A stretch of DNA of 64,000 nt from CBDCFT01 sp965216365 (GCA_965216365.1 CBDCFT010000019.1:1-64000); one strand, 5' to 3'. Positions 43,788 through 52,931 are shown, counted from the first letter of the stretch. Notes: a model not told the origin generated them from the sequence alone. Program-made: numbers and translations.

Positions 43788-44744
43788 TTAATTCATTGCC
43801 ATCTCAGTCATGGGCTTCCACACCGATTCATTGGCAGCAATCCAGGCATTCACCACACCTTTCATATCTTTACCGTCAACATCGATGTCTTTCATCATCA
43901 ATTGTTGATCCGCACCACTTAGCTCAAACTGCTTGATGAATTCAAATGCTGCAGGCCACTTGTCCGGCATACCGCCCCATACGGATTTGGTGACCGCGGC
44001 TTGAGCAAAGTCGCAATCGTGTGTGGCACTGCTATTCGGACCCCATGATGGGTCATCATGACACGCCGGCTCGTAGGCTGGCGTAATATCCACCCAGCCG
44101 ACTTCCACTTCGGACAACACCCAATGCGGCGCCCAGAACATCATTACTAACGGTTCGTTGCGTGCAACGGCAGCTTTGAGTTCCGCCACCATAGCACCCT
44201 CACTGCCACCTGGTACCGCGGTTAACGGAAGGCCAAGGGTTTTTATCAAATCTGCCGTGCGTGTACCCCAGTCCGCCGGGTAAGACACCACACGGCCATT
44301 CGGGAATGTATCCGTTGTGGCAATTTTGTCGCCACAATCGAGCAATGCCTGCATCGCTGGCAAACCCGGACATGTTTCTTCCATGTACTTTGGATAAATC
44401 CAGCCTTCACGGTTGTTCAACCCCAGTAAACCCAGCTCGAGAATGCTGCCATCCTCTAATGCCTTGGGATAGATCTCACCAACGTTATTTGTCCACACTT
44501 CCGGCTGCACGTGAATGGAACCTTCCGCCAACGCAGCAAATTGCGGTACGGCACCCGCTGTAACGTACTCAACGGCATACCCCATTTTTTCTAAAATACC
44601 GCCAACAATGTTTGCGCTGACATGTTGCCCGGTCCACTCGTTAATTGCTATTTTGATCGGTTCATCGGTCGCACCCATTTCAGCAGCACGGGTTACGCCG
44701 CACAACGCGAATAACATTATTGATAAAGCTACAACTTTTTTCAT
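43788..44744 (-). CDS. betaine/carnitine-type ABC substrate-binding protein (OpuAC family)
   Basis: Periplasmic binding protein of 318 residues with signal peptide (MKKVVALSIMLFALCGVTRA). The mature protein starts AEMGATDEPIKIAINEWTGQ. It is a close paralogue of the SBP at 56184-57164: both share NEWTGQH, FPNGR..YPADWGT, PGGSEGAM/PAGSEGAL and the aromatic MFWAPHWV / MFWSPHWV motif. The many Trp and Tyr residues fit cation-pi binding of a quaternary ammonium. Cys pairs (CPGLPAMQALLDC, CHDDPSWGP..CD) suggest disulfides. It has no permease or ATPase gene nearby, so it may share ProVW at 53-56 kb. It lies just downstream of a Rieske oxygenase gene. Confidence 0.87.
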   Translation of the reverse strand: MKKVVALSIMLFALCGVTRAAEMGATDEPIKIAINEWTGQHVSANIVGGILEKMGYAVEYVTAGAVPQFAALAEGSIHVQPEVWTNNVGEIYPKALEDGSILELGLLGLNNREGWIYPKYMEETCPGLPAMQALLDCGDKIATTDTFPNGRVVSYPADWGTRTADLIKTLGLPLTAVPGGSEGAMVAELKAAVARNEPLVMMFWAPHWVLSEVEVGWVDITPAYEPACHDDPSWGPNSSATHDCDFAQAAVTKSVWGGMPDKWPAAFEFIKQFELSGADQQLMMKDIDVDGKDMKGVVNAWIAANESVWKPMTEMAMN

Positions 44745-44854
44745 TAATCTACTCCTCGTGGTTTGTTCCAGGAAATTGATCTTTACTGATTGGATTTTAG
44801 CGAATTAAGTGGTTAACAACTCCAATTCTTTGGCTTCCTGGGCGAGCTATTTAA

Positions 44855-46006
44855 TCATACTTTCATGCTATCAAGATAGATTTTATGGAAATGATGTACC
44901 GCATGTTCCGCTATACCACTGCGCTGTGGATCAACCATAAACCGGCCTTGGTTATACGAGCGTGAGCGTAACCCTTGTTGGACTGACTCGCACAATGACT
45001 GGTCTTCGGGGCCAAGCACATCGGTCAGATATCGCGTTCTATCATCAATGTCACCGCTTTGAAAACTTGCGATCTTATCTTTCGAAAAAAAGAGATCACC
45101 GACAAACTCAGTCTTGTCCAGGCTATCGGGAAATATCGACAACACAGTAAAACCTGCGTCGCCTGGTAATACGTTAATCGTAGTGGTTGGCCAGACATAC
45201 CAGAAATTTGCCCCCTGCACCGCATCGTTCTGGGTAAAATCGTAAGCGCTATTTTCATAACGGGTTTTAGGTCCGCTTTGTCGCGACCAAAAATCGAATG
45301 TGTCTTGCTTATACGCATTCAGATCGACTAAATCAGAGAATGCCGGATGCGCTTTAGCACAGTGATAACACTCCAAAAAATTATCTACTACAACCTTCCA
45401 GTTCGCCGCAATACGTGAATCGCCGAAATGAATCGAACGCAGCGGTTCGCACTGCGTTACCCAGGGGATCCGCTGCTTGATATCATCTTCCAGCCCGTTG
45501 TACTTTTCGTTCAACGACATAGCATCAAGGTCGAGATTGACAAAAACAAGACCGCATATTGCATCCACTTTCACTTGGTTCAAGCAAAATTCATCTTTGT
45601 TGAAATTGCTCACCACATCACCGTAACGTGCGAATCGTAGCTTCCCGTCAGTGTGGTATGACCACGCGTGGTAAGGACACACGATGACATCGACATTGCC
45701 CGAACCCTCTAACAAACGGTGCGCGCGATGACGACAGACATTATAAAAACCACGCAATTTACCATCGGCACTGCGCATAATAAAAATACTTTCGTCAGCA
45801 ATCTTTAAACTGACGAAATCACCTGGCTTGCTGAGTTTGGAAAGATGCGTAACGTAATGCCACTCGCGATAAAAAACGTTGTCTTTTTCCTGCTCAAACA
45901 CATCGGCATCGAGATAATACTTAGCAGGCATGGTGTAGGCCTTGCCCGCATCGTCATCAACAGGAACATCAGCCTGACGTTTAATTACAATGGGTTGATC
46001 TACCAT
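44855..46006 (-). CDS. Rieske oxygenase alpha subunit, quaternary-amine (CntA/GbcA) type
   Basis: Rieske non-heme iron oxygenase of 383 residues. The [2Fe-2S] ligands are CRHRAHRLLEGSG and CPYHAWSYH near residues 90 and 110. The mononuclear iron site is DNFLECYHCAKAHP. Here Glu (about 212) stands three residues before the first His (215), where ring-hydroxylating dioxygenases have Asp. This bridging Glu is a feature of carnitine, glycine betaine and stachydrine oxygenases. SGIAEHAVHHFH at the C-terminus is also shared with the second homologue (60124-61260). A reductase partner is not visible in the window. It lies upstream of a betaine-type binding protein on the same strand, so the substrate is probably a methylated amine. 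Confidence 0.87.
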   Translation of the reverse strand: MVDQPIVIKRQADVPVDDDAGKAYTMPAKYYLDADVFEQEKDNVFYREWHYVTHLSKLSKPGDFVSLKIADESIFIMRSADGKLRGFYNVCRHRAHRLLEGSGNVDVIVCPYHAWSYHTDGKLRFARYGDVVSNFNKDEFCLNQVKVDAICGLVFVNLDLDAMSLNEKYNGLEDDIKQRIPWVTQCEPLRSIHFGDSRIAANWKVVVDNFLECYHCAKAHPAFSDLVDLNAYKQDTFDFWSRQSGPKTRYENSAYDFTQNDAVQGANFWYVWPTTTINVLPGDAGFTVLSIFPDSLDKTEFVGDLFFSKDKIASFQSGDIDDRTRYLTDVLGPEDQSLCESVQQGLRSRSYNQGRFMVDPQRSGIAEHAVHHFHKIYLDSMKV

Positions 46007-46215
46007 CTTGCCGTACTCCGAAATCAGTAGCTGTTCTGAGATTTTCTATATTGTGCCATCATAGTACGAAAGCACGCAAAACACCTTCGCCGCGAGCCTT
46101 TCAATCTATTTGCTTGTCGAATTCTCAAACTTGATAAGCTATTATCAGGCCATAACTAAAAGCCGTAATATTCCAATCCTATTTGAACCCTAAGAGACTG
46201 ACGCAGGAGATAATA
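46007..46215. promoter_or_regulatory. divergent Rieske-metY intergenic region
   Basis: 209 bases between divergently read genes. The ribosome site AGGAGA lies 6 bases before metY. No SAM-II or SAM-I pattern is visible, unlike the metZ leader. A TTGATAAGC..GCTATTATCA stretch near 46130-46148 is weakly dyadic and is not called as an element. Confidence 0.4.
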
Positions 46216-47490
46216 ATGAAAATCGAAACAAAAGCCGTGCATTCCGGCTACGAACCCGAACCTACCACCAAATCCGTCGCGGTTCCGATTTACCAGACTA
46301 CCGCCTACGCCTTCGATGACACGCAACACGGCGCCGACCTGTTCGATCTGAAAGTCGAAGGCAACATCTACACCCGCATCATGAATCCAACCAACGGCGT
46401 GCTGGAACAACGCATGGCGGATATGGAAGGCGGTATTGGAGCACTTGCACTGGCATCCGGACAAGCGGCGACCACTTACGCCATCGTCACGATTGCCGAA
46501 GCGGGCGACAACATCGTCAGCATGTCAACGCTGTATGGCGGCACATACAATTTACTCGCTCATACGCTTCCACAACTGGGTATCGAAACACGCTTCGCCG
46601 ACCCGGAAAAACTGGACGACATGGCAGCGTTAATAGACGATAAAACTAAAGCGGTTTTTTGCGAATCCATCGGTAATCCCGCCGGCAATGTGGTGGATCT
46701 GGAAAAAATCGCAAGCATTGCGCACGAACATGGCGTACCCGTTATTGTCGATAATACCGTGCCTTCGCCTTACTTGTGCCGGCCGTTCGAATGGGGATGC
46801 GATATTGTCGTGCACTCACTGACAAAATACATTAGTGGCCACGGCACTATTGTTGGCGGAATCATTGTCGATTCCGGCAAGTTCGATTGGGCCGCCCACA
46901 AGGACCGGTTTAAGCGTTTAAATGAACCCGATGTGTCGTATCATGGTGTCGTCTACACCGAAGCCCTCGGCCCGGCGGCTTATATTGGACGCGCCCGTGT
47001 CGTACCGCTACGCAATATGGGTGCCGCCATTGCACCAATGAATGCGTTTCTAGCCATGCAGGGACTGGAAACCCTACCGCTGCGCATGGATCGCATTTGC
47101 GACAATACGATGAGCGTCGCACAACATTTGCAAAATCACGCACAGGTAAACTGGGTGCGTTATGCCGGTTTAAGCGACAGCCCGCACAAAGGATTGCTGG
47201 ATAAATACATGGGCGGTCGTGGCTCCGGCGTTCTGAGTTTTGGTATTGAAGGCGGAATTGAAGCGGGGACGAAATTTATTGACGCGCTACAGTTGATCAC
47301 GCGTCTGGTCAATATCGGTGATGCAAAGTCTCTCGCCTGCCATCCTGCAACGACGACGCACCGTCAGCTAACACCGGACGAGTTGGCCTCCTCGGGTGTG
47401 ACAGAAGACCTGGTGCGCCTATCCATCGGCATCGAACATATCGACGACATCCTCGCAGACATCGATCAGGCGCTGGCTGCAGCGCAATAA
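46216..47490 (+). CDS. metY: O-acetylhomoserine sulfhydrylase
   Basis: PLP enzyme of the Cys/Met-metabolism family making homocysteine from O-acetylhomoserine and sulfide. 424 residues, typical of MetY and longer than MetZ. ATG 46216 has AGGAGA upstream. The start MKIETKAVHSGYEPEPTTKS runs into VPIYQTTAYAFDDTQHGADL and YTRIMNPTNGVLEQRMADMEGG, and the PLP Lys is in HSLTKYISGHGTIVGG. The MetY-specific insert IGRARVVPLRNMGAAIAP is present. The C-terminal HPATTTHRQLTPDE is intact. The window thus carries two homocysteine synthases using different activated homoserines. No frameshift. Confidence 0.92.
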   Translation: MKIETKAVHSGYEPEPTTKSVAVPIYQTTAYAFDDTQHGADLFDLKVEGNIYTRIMNPTNGVLEQRMADMEGGIGALALASGQAATTYAIVTIAEAGDNIVSMSTLYGGTYNLLAHTLPQLGIETRFADPEKLDDMAALIDDKTKAVFCESIGNPAGNVVDLEKIASIAHEHGVPVIVDNTVPSPYLCRPFEWGCDIVVHSLTKYISGHGTIVGGIIVDSGKFDWAAHKDRFKRLNEPDVSYHGVVYTEALGPAAYIGRARVVPLRNMGAAIAPMNAFLAMQGLETLPLRMDRICDNTMSVAQHLQNHAQVNWVRYAGLSDSPHKGLLDKYMGGRGSGVLSFGIEGGIEAGTKFIDALQLITRLVNIGDAKSLACHPATTTHRQLTPDELASSGVTEDLVRLSIGIEHIDDILADIDQALAAAQ

Positions 47491-47492
47491 AC

Positions 47493-47515
47493 CTGTTGAC
47501 CTGTTGACCTGTTGA
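47493..47515 (+). repeat. 8-bp tandem repeat (CTGTTGAC x3)
   Basis: Three near-exact copies of CTGTTGAC sit just after the metY stop (47493-47515). They precede the terminator. No protein or RNA function is suggested; slippage-prone repeat. Confidence 0.7.
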
Positions 47516-47518
47516 ATA

Positions 47519-47556
47519 GGGCATGATCGACATACGATCATGCCCGATGTTTTATT
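47519..47556 (+). terminator. intrinsic terminator of metY
   Basis: GGGCATGATCG, a 5-base loop (ACATA) and CGATCATGCCC form a perfect 11-bp stem (47519-47545). GATGTTTTATTGTTTTTT follows. It ends metY and lies between convergent metY and the EamA transporter gene. Confidence 0.9.
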
Positions 47557-47561
47557 GTTTT

Positions 47562-48461
47562 TTAGACAATGGCTGAATCCGCCTCCTGGTGTCGCGAGTG
47601 CATCACCTCAACCAACGCGGCACCCGCGATCAAACACGTTCCCAAAATTTCCCGCCAACCAAAAGGTTCCCCAGCCAACAGCGCTGCCGAGATTACACCC
47701 ACGATTAATTCCGACATTAATAAAATACCAATGCGGCCCGGGTTTAAAAATTTTGCACCCCACAGTATTACAACCATTGTCGGCAAATAGATTGCCGTCA
47801 CCAGCAATATCCACGGTGAGGTCGAAATCAGATTCGCAGTTGCAGGCCTGTTGCCAATTTCATTAATTGGCAACAGGACCAAAAAAATAGCCGCCACCAA
47901 ACCACCGACGAAAAATACATAAGTTTCCGACAATACACTAACAGTTTGCTCGCGGTAGATACGCACCGAACCGTAAGCCCAACTAATACCTGAACCCAGC
48001 GCAAACCAATCACCAAGATTGCGCGGCATCGGTATGTTTTGCTCATAGCCCAGAATGACTGCCAATCCCAGCAGCGCAAGAATTAAGGCAACAATTCGGT
48101 TCGCCGTAAGCTTTTCGTTCAACAACACGCGTCCGAACAACGTCCCCCATACCGGTGTCACGTAAAACAATAACAACGCGGTCACAATCTGTGTAGTGAC
48201 GAGTGACACGCCATATAAAACAAACGCCCCACCGACAAAGAACCCGGTAATAAATTTATCGAGTGACAGTTCATTACGAAATCGCGCAATAAAAAACGAA
48301 AGAAACAAGAAACCGATCAGGAAAAAACTGAAATTTATCCAAACATCCTGCAAACCCGCCGCATTTAGCCAACGCACGGGAATCCAATACAGTCCCCATA
48401 CCGAGGCCGCAACCAGGACACCAACGGATGCCGTCACATGACGGTTTTTGTGTAAAACCAA
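47562..48461 (-). CDS. EamA/DMT-family transporter
   Basis: Drug/metabolite transporter of 299 residues with about ten hydrophobic helices in two EamA repeats (about residues 15-140 and 155-285). The opening GVLVAASVWGLYWIPVRWLN and the second-repeat end IGILLMSELIVGVISAALLAGEPFGWREILG fit the fold. The start codon is likely TTG 48461; a GTG eight codons in (48437) is possible. The substrate is unknown. It is convergent with metY. Confidence 0.85.
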   Translation of the reverse strand: MVLHKNRHVTASVGVLVAASVWGLYWIPVRWLNAAGLQDVWINFSFFLIGFLFLSFFIARFRNELSLDKFITGFFVGGAFVLYGVSLVTTQIVTALLLFYVTPVWGTLFGRVLLNEKLTANRIVALILALLGLAVILGYEQNIPMPRNLGDWFALGSGISWAYGSVRIYREQTVSVLSETYVFFVGGLVAAIFLVLLPINEIGNRPATANLISTSPWILLVTAIYLPTMVVILWGAKFLNPGRIGILLMSELIVGVISAALLAGEPFGWREILGTCLIAGAALVEVMHSRHQEADSAIV

Positions 48462-48476
48462 TGCAGGGGCTTTACG

Positions 48477-49265
48477 TCAGACGCTTAATGCAAGCGATGC
48501 TTTACCGATCCCTTCCAATTCAGCTACAACCGTATCGCCTGCTTTTATCGGGCAAGGCTTTCCACAAACACCAGTGGTAACAACTTCACCGGCTTGCAAA
48601 GTAATACCCAAAGCACTTAACTGATTAACCAGCCAGGTTAATGCAATATCCGGCCCGCCCAGCACATCCTGGCCGGTTCCCTCGGCTATCGTTTCGCCAT
48701 TGATGATGAGTTTCGTATTGCATGATTTTAAATCCAGCTTACGCCAATCGTTATCGGTCGCCTCACCTAAAACAAAATATCGTGCACAAGCGAGATCGGC
48801 TATTAACGAAGGCCCGCCGGCAATAGTAAAGTCTTGAAAACGCGAATCCGGCAACTCAATAGCCGGATGCGCAAATTGAACCGCGCTCATCACATCATCG
48901 ACGCTGTATTCCCCGGTGCGGGGAGACAAATCCTGACCCATGGTAAACGCAAACTCCGCTTCCGCCACCGCCATATTGTTGTTGCCGAAGCTCAAGTTCA
49001 CGCCATTTTGAAAGCAACGTGAACGCAATAACCGCCCCACTAGTGGATGGGTAACCGATATGTGTTTTTGCCCGGCTTGACCTGTCGCAGCAATTTTCCA
49101 ACCCACCAACTCATCGCCGGATAAATCGAACAATTGTTGCTGAATGGCATAACCATCGGTAACGGTTTGCGGGCGACAGGATTCGGGCAGCAACTCAAAG
49201 AATGTATCGGCCTGAAAATTACGCAGGAGTATTTCCGCGGCATGTTTGGTTTGCACTTCATCCAT
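48477..49265 (-). CDS. 2-keto-4-pentenoate hydratase-like (FAA hydrolase superfamily)
   Basis: 262 residues, close to MhpD/XylJ-type hydratases that add water to 2-hydroxypenta-2,4-dienoate in aromatic meta-cleavage pathways. Visible are VGWKIAATGQAGQKHISVTH, the metal-site Glu pair in MAVAEAEFAFTMGQDL, IELPDSRFQDF and GTGQDVLGGPDIALTWLVNQL. No meta-cleavage partners are nearby, so its role may be outside aromatic degradation (fumarylacetoacetate-hydrolase superfamily members have varied substrates). It is 18 bases downstream of the Mla-type lipoprotein gene, same strand. Confidence 0.82.
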   Translation of the reverse strand: MDEVQTKHAAEILLRNFQADTFFELLPESCRPQTVTDGYAIQQQLFDLSGDELVGWKIAATGQAGQKHISVTHPLVGRLLRSRCFQNGVNLSFGNNNMAVAEAEFAFTMGQDLSPRTGEYSVDDVMSAVQFAHPAIELPDSRFQDFTIAGGPSLIADLACARYFVLGEATDNDWRKLDLKSCNTKLIINGETIAEGTGQDVLGGPDIALTWLVNQLSALGITLQAGEVVTTGVCGKPCPIKAGDTVVAELEGIGKASLALSV

Positions 49266-49283
49266 CTTGCTTAAAACCTGTTG

Positions 49284-49916
49284 TTATTGTGATTTTTCAT
49301 TCTCAACCGCTTCGGTTGAAATCAACGTCCACTCCACCAGTTCTTTCATAACCTTACCTAACGCCGCATCGAACACCTGGATTATGGAGTTCATTTCGGT
49401 ATTACCGGACACTTTCATCACTCGTTCGAAATTGTGTGAGGCAACAATGATTTGGCGCGGCTGCTTGATGATTTTTGCATTTATTCTGACGCGCACCGAC
49501 GGCGCTGACTCAGTACCGTTAAAATACTCTGCCTGAAACTCCCGCAACTCTGTCTTTAAACTATAATCAGCGCGCAAACCAATTGCTTCGCGACCGACCG
49601 CAGTAATCGTACCCGTGTTTTCAAAGCTCTCCACCAACAGGGTTTGTATCATCTTGGGCGCACGTTCCGTCCAGCGCGCATTGGCGAAATACTTCACCTC
49701 CGTCGGATTCGGATGCATTGCAATGGAACTGGTATCCAAACCGCCGCCGGCCACGGGTTCTTCGATCACCAACTGCCATTTAACTTCGGGAAGATCGGAA
49801 CTGAAAGTGCTCTTCGGCGTCAAGTAATACAAATCCGGCGCAGGACCGGTAGGTAAAATGGTGCCGCAACCAGCAGTCAACACAAGAACAAAAACAAGAA
49901 TTGCCAATCGTTTCAT
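49284..49916 (-). CDS. ABC-type transport auxiliary lipoprotein (PqiC/DUF330-like)
   Basis: Outer-membrane or periplasmic lipoprotein that often pairs with MCE transporters. About 210 residues. MKRLAILVFVLVLTAGCGTI has the lipobox LTAGC; ATG 49916 is chosen, though 49922 is equally open. DLYYLTPKST begins the ABC_trans_aux domain, which runs through VEEPVAGGGLDTSSIAMHPN and ARWTERAPKMIQTLLVESFE. It ends the operon permease, ATPase, MlaD-like, lipoprotein. Likely an accessory in phospholipid or organic-compound transport between membranes. Confidence 0.84.
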   Translation of the reverse strand: MKRLAILVFVLVLTAGCGTILPTGPAPDLYYLTPKSTFSSDLPEVKWQLVIEEPVAGGGLDTSSIAMHPNPTEVKYFANARWTERAPKMIQTLLVESFENTGTITAVGREAIGLRADYSLKTELREFQAEYFNGTESAPSVRVRINAKIIKQPRQIIVASHNFERVMKVSGNTEMNSIIQVFDAALGKVMKELVEWTLISTEAVENEKSQ

Positions 49917-49928
49917 AATCATATTCGG

Positions 49929-50915
49929 TTATTGTGCCTGAAACTCGGAACGTTTTTTATCCAGCAGGAAGCGCGCGCCCTCCTCTTCAATGCGTTCCGA
50001 TAATCGCGATAAATTTGCCACCAGCAAACGTGATTCATTTAAAAACCGCACAAAGTCAGGCAATCCTTCATTAGCGAATTGACGCAAGGTATCACGATTC
50101 TCGTCAAACACCCCCTGCGCGGTCGACGCAAATGAACTCACGGATTGCGAGGCTGCGCGCAAGTCCGCAACCAGGCGCTTGGCATCTTGTGCCAATAAAG
50201 TATCGACGTTTTGCAATGTCCCACCCGCCTGATCAAACAGCGTATTAGCCTTGTCACTCAACTCGCGCAACTGGGTGGCGGCAAGCGCTACTTCCTCGCC
50301 CGCACGATCAAAGCTGTCCAGTGCATCACCCAATTGATCGGCTCTTGAACCAAATGTCGATGTAATCGCGTTTACGTCGTTCAACATGTTGGTGATGGTC
50401 GCACGATTTTCGTCATTGATCAGATCGTTGACACGAGTCAGCAACACATTGGCATTCGCAATCATCTGTGGCGCACCACTGAATAGAGCTTCGATATTGG
50501 ATGGTTTGGATGGAATGACCGGACGTTGTGCCAACGTGCCGGCAGGAATCACCGCACTATCCGCAGTGGCGCCCGAAATATCGACAAAAGCAATACCGGT
50601 AATGCCTTGTAGCTCTATGGTCGCTATGTCGCCTTCACGCAAAGGCACGGCGTGATCGATCTGAACCGTCACTCCGGCGGTGCCTGGTCGTGCAGGGTCG
50701 ATTGCTATATTGGAAATTGAACCTACCTTGATACCGCGATAACGCACATCCCCGCCGATTGCCAATCCTGCCACGGAACCTTCGAAAAAAATATCGTAAT
50801 AATCATAGACCCGGTTGATATCGCCACGCATTAACCAAATGACAAATGAAAACGTTGCGGCGACGCCCGCCAGGACAAACAAACCGATTAGAAAATAGTT
50901 TCCCTTTGTTTCCAT
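49929..50915 (-). CDS. MlaD-family (MCE) substrate-binding protein
   Basis: Single MCE-domain protein of 328 residues anchored by one N-terminal helix (YFLIGLFVLAGVAATFSFVI). The MCE domain (about residues 40-120) includes YYDIFFEGSVAGLAIGGDVRYRGIKVGSIS and GVTVQIDHAVPLREGD. The remainder is a long helical region (AATQLRELSDKANTLFDQAG), likely a coiled-coil hexameric channel. It lies between the ATPase and lipoprotein genes. It is longer than E. coli MlaD (183) and closer to PqiB/YebT-like single-MCE members. It would shuttle lipids across the periplasm. Confidence 0.87.
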   Translation of the reverse strand: METKGNYFLIGLFVLAGVAATFSFVIWLMRGDINRVYDYYDIFFEGSVAGLAIGGDVRYRGIKVGSISNIAIDPARPGTAGVTVQIDHAVPLREGDIATIELQGITGIAFVDISGATADSAVIPAGTLAQRPVIPSKPSNIEALFSGAPQMIANANVLLTRVNDLINDENRATITNMLNDVNAITSTFGSRADQLGDALDSFDRAGEEVALAATQLRELSDKANTLFDQAGGTLQNVDTLLAQDAKRLVADLRAASQSVSSFASTAQGVFDENRDTLRQFANEGLPDFVRFLNESRLLVANLSRLSERIEEEGARFLLDKKRSEFQAQ

Positions 50916-50928
50916 ACGCTGTAAGTTT

Positions 50929-51714
50929 TTAGTCGTTCATGTGTAATACGGCACGTGCGCGCGGCCCGCGAAAATACTGCCGCACCCAGGGGTGATCATA
51001 GTTCAGCATCTGTTGCATGTCTCCCGTTATCAGTACCCGCTTATCCGCGAGCACTGCAACGCGATCACAAATTGCATGCAGACTGTCCAGATCATGCGTC
51101 ACCATAAACACCGTCAGATTCAGGTTTTGTTGCAGTGTTTTTATCAACTCGTCAAATTCATGCGCACCAATGGGATCCAATCCCGACGTAGGCTCGTCTA
51201 AAAACAGTAGTTCAGGATCCAATGCCAGTGCGCGCGCAAGTCCGGCACGTTTACGCATACCACCGGATAACTCCGACGGATACTTCGGCCCTGCATCCGC
51301 TGGCAAGCCTACCATAGCTAATTTTAAAGCCGCCAACTCGTCCATAAGCGTTTGCGGCAAGGATAAATGTTCACGCATCGGCACTTGAATATTCTGCGCT
51401 ACTGTCAACGAACTGAACAACGCCCCCGCCTGGAACAATACACCCCAACGTTGTTTTAATTCTGCCGAATCGTTGTCAGACAGTTTTTTCGTGTAGTGAC
51501 CAAAAACCCGAATGGTACCTTGTCGTGGTGTAATCAAACCGATAATGGTGCGCAATAAAACGGATTTTCCCGTACCGGAAGCACCGACAATACCCAACAC
51601 CTCACCGCTGTGTACATCGAGATCGAGTTGATCGTGCACAACCTGCGCGCCAAACGCGTTGCGAATATCACGAACTTCGATGATGTTAGTGTTTGATCGC
51701 GGTGTCGCGCTCAT
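50929..51714 (-). CDS. MlaF-like ABC transporter ATP-binding protein
   Basis: ATPase of the MCE transporter, about 261 residues from ATG 51714, whose ATGA overlaps the permease stop. The longer upstream frame lies inside the permease gene and is rejected. Walker A is GIVGASGTGKSVLLRT, the signature LSGGMRKRAGLARAL (the LSGGMrkR form is typical of MlaF) and Walker B LLFLDEPTSGLDPIG. It pairs with the STAS-permease to energise lipid transport. Confidence 0.9.
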   Translation of the reverse strand: MSATPRSNTNIIEVRDIRNAFGAQVVHDQLDLDVHSGEVLGIVGASGTGKSVLLRTIIGLITPRQGTIRVFGHYTKKLSDNDSAELKQRWGVLFQAGALFSSLTVAQNIQVPMREHLSLPQTLMDELAALKLAMVGLPADAGPKYPSELSGGMRKRAGLARALALDPELLFLDEPTSGLDPIGAHEFDELIKTLQQNLNLTVFMVTHDLDSLHAICDRVAVLADKRVLITGDMQQMLNYDHPWVRQYFRGPRARAVLHMND

Positions 51715-52859
51715 ACACCGATCACACTGAAAAATACCGAAAACAAGGCATCCGCTACGATAACCAGGAATATGGATTCGACCACGGAACGTGTAGTGTG
51801 CCGCCCAACGGATTCCGCGCTGCCACGAACCTGCATGCCTTCGTAACAACCGACCAAACCTATCAGTAACGCGAATACGGGTGCTTTAAGGATACCCACC
51901 CAAAAATTCTCTATTCCGACCACTTCCGGCAATCGCTCAAGAAACACACCCGGACCGATGTCCACCGATACCCAGGCCATTAAAGCGCCACCGAGCAGTC
52001 CCATCATATCCGCGAAAAAAGTCAACAGCGGCAGCGTAATGACTAATGCCAGCACACGCGGCATCACCAACGTCTCTATCGGATCCATGCCGAGTACCCG
52101 CATGGCGTCGATTTCTTCATTCAATTTCATCGAGCCGATTTCAGCGGTGAATGCACTACCCGAACGGCCCGCGACAATGATCGCGGTTAACAAAACGGCC
52201 AGTTCACGTAACACCCCTATCGCCACCAGATCCACGACATAGATTTGTGCACCCAGTTCGGTCAGTTGTAACGCCGCCTGATAGGCCAGTACCACGCCAA
52301 TTAGAAACGAGATCAATCCAGCAATCGGCAAGGCATCGAAACCCACTTTTTCCATATGCACGATTAACGGGGTCAAACGAAAACGACCGGGTTTTATCAA
52401 AACACGCACCCAAACAATAACCAACTGACCAAGAAAACTGATAAACCCGGCGGCAACGGTGAACGCATCCACTACGGCCTCGCCGATTTGTTCCACCAAA
52501 CGCACAAACCAGTTTTTAACAGGCGGTCCGATGTCGCATGGCGCGTAGTCGTAAGCCACCTGTTTTAACATGGCAAGGTGTTCGGTACTGGCACCGGTGA
52601 GTTTGACCGTAATACCGGACTCAGCAATTCGTGAACGCCAATGATGCAATAACCATGCGCCCGCAGTATCCAGTCGTCCGAGATCTTGTGCGTTGATAGT
52701 TACTGATGAGTGATCCGGTGGGCGTATTTTCTGCAAAATGCGATCCAACTCACCGGCATTCTTTATCAACCAATCACCACTTAACCGAGCAACCACCGAA
52801 TCTGTAGTTGGAGTCATACTCAGAAAGACAGTGTTCGTCTCGCCGGGATTTGCGCCCAT
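51711..52859 (-). CDS. MlaE-like permease with N-terminal STAS domain
   Basis: 382-residue membrane protein. The N-terminal STAS-like domain spans about residues 10-110 (RLSGDWLIKNAGELDRIL, LGRLDTAGAWLLHHW). The MlaE permease domain follows, about 120-380, with IGVVLAYQAALQLTELGAQI, VLLTAIIVAGRSGSAFTAEIG and the signature EIDAMRVLGMDPIETLVMPRVL. Fusion of the STAS partner (MlaB in E. coli) to the permease is common outside enterics. First gene of the operon, 72 bases downstream of the ProW stop. Confidence 0.9.
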   Translation of the reverse strand: MGANPGETNTVFLSMTPTTDSVVARLSGDWLIKNAGELDRILQKIRPPDHSSVTINAQDLGRLDTAGAWLLHHWRSRIAESGITVKLTGASTEHLAMLKQVAYDYAPCDIGPPVKNWFVRLVEQIGEAVVDAFTVAAGFISFLGQLVIVWVRVLIKPGRFRLTPLIVHMEKVGFDALPIAGLISFLIGVVLAYQAALQLTELGAQIYVVDLVAIGVLRELAVLLTAIIVAGRSGSAFTAEIGSMKLNEEIDAMRVLGMDPIETLVMPRVLALVITLPLLTFFADMMGLLGGALMAWVSVDIGPGVFLERLPEVVGIENFWVGILKAPVFALLIGLVGCYEGMQVRGSAESVGRHTTRSVVESIFLVIVADALFSVFFSVIGV

Positions 52860-52931
52860 CAGTGTGAAAAAGAAATAATGAAAATAACTACTATACTAAC
52901 AACTCCGATGTGGAGTTACGCTTTATTAAAT

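Noticed and set aside
46007..46215. Possible SAM riboswitch upstream of metY
   Set aside because: No P1 pair around a GAUUU loop and no GCUAAA strand at the right distance. Nothing comparable with the metZ leader.
47493..47515. CTGTTGAC tandem repeat as a CRISPR or VNTR array
   Set aside because: Three contiguous 8-base units without spacers, between a stop codon and a terminator. It is only a short slippage repeat.
51715..51849. N-terminal extension of the MlaF-like ATPase
   Set aside because: Lies wholly inside the permease gene in another frame; ATG 51714 overlaps the permease stop as ATGA.
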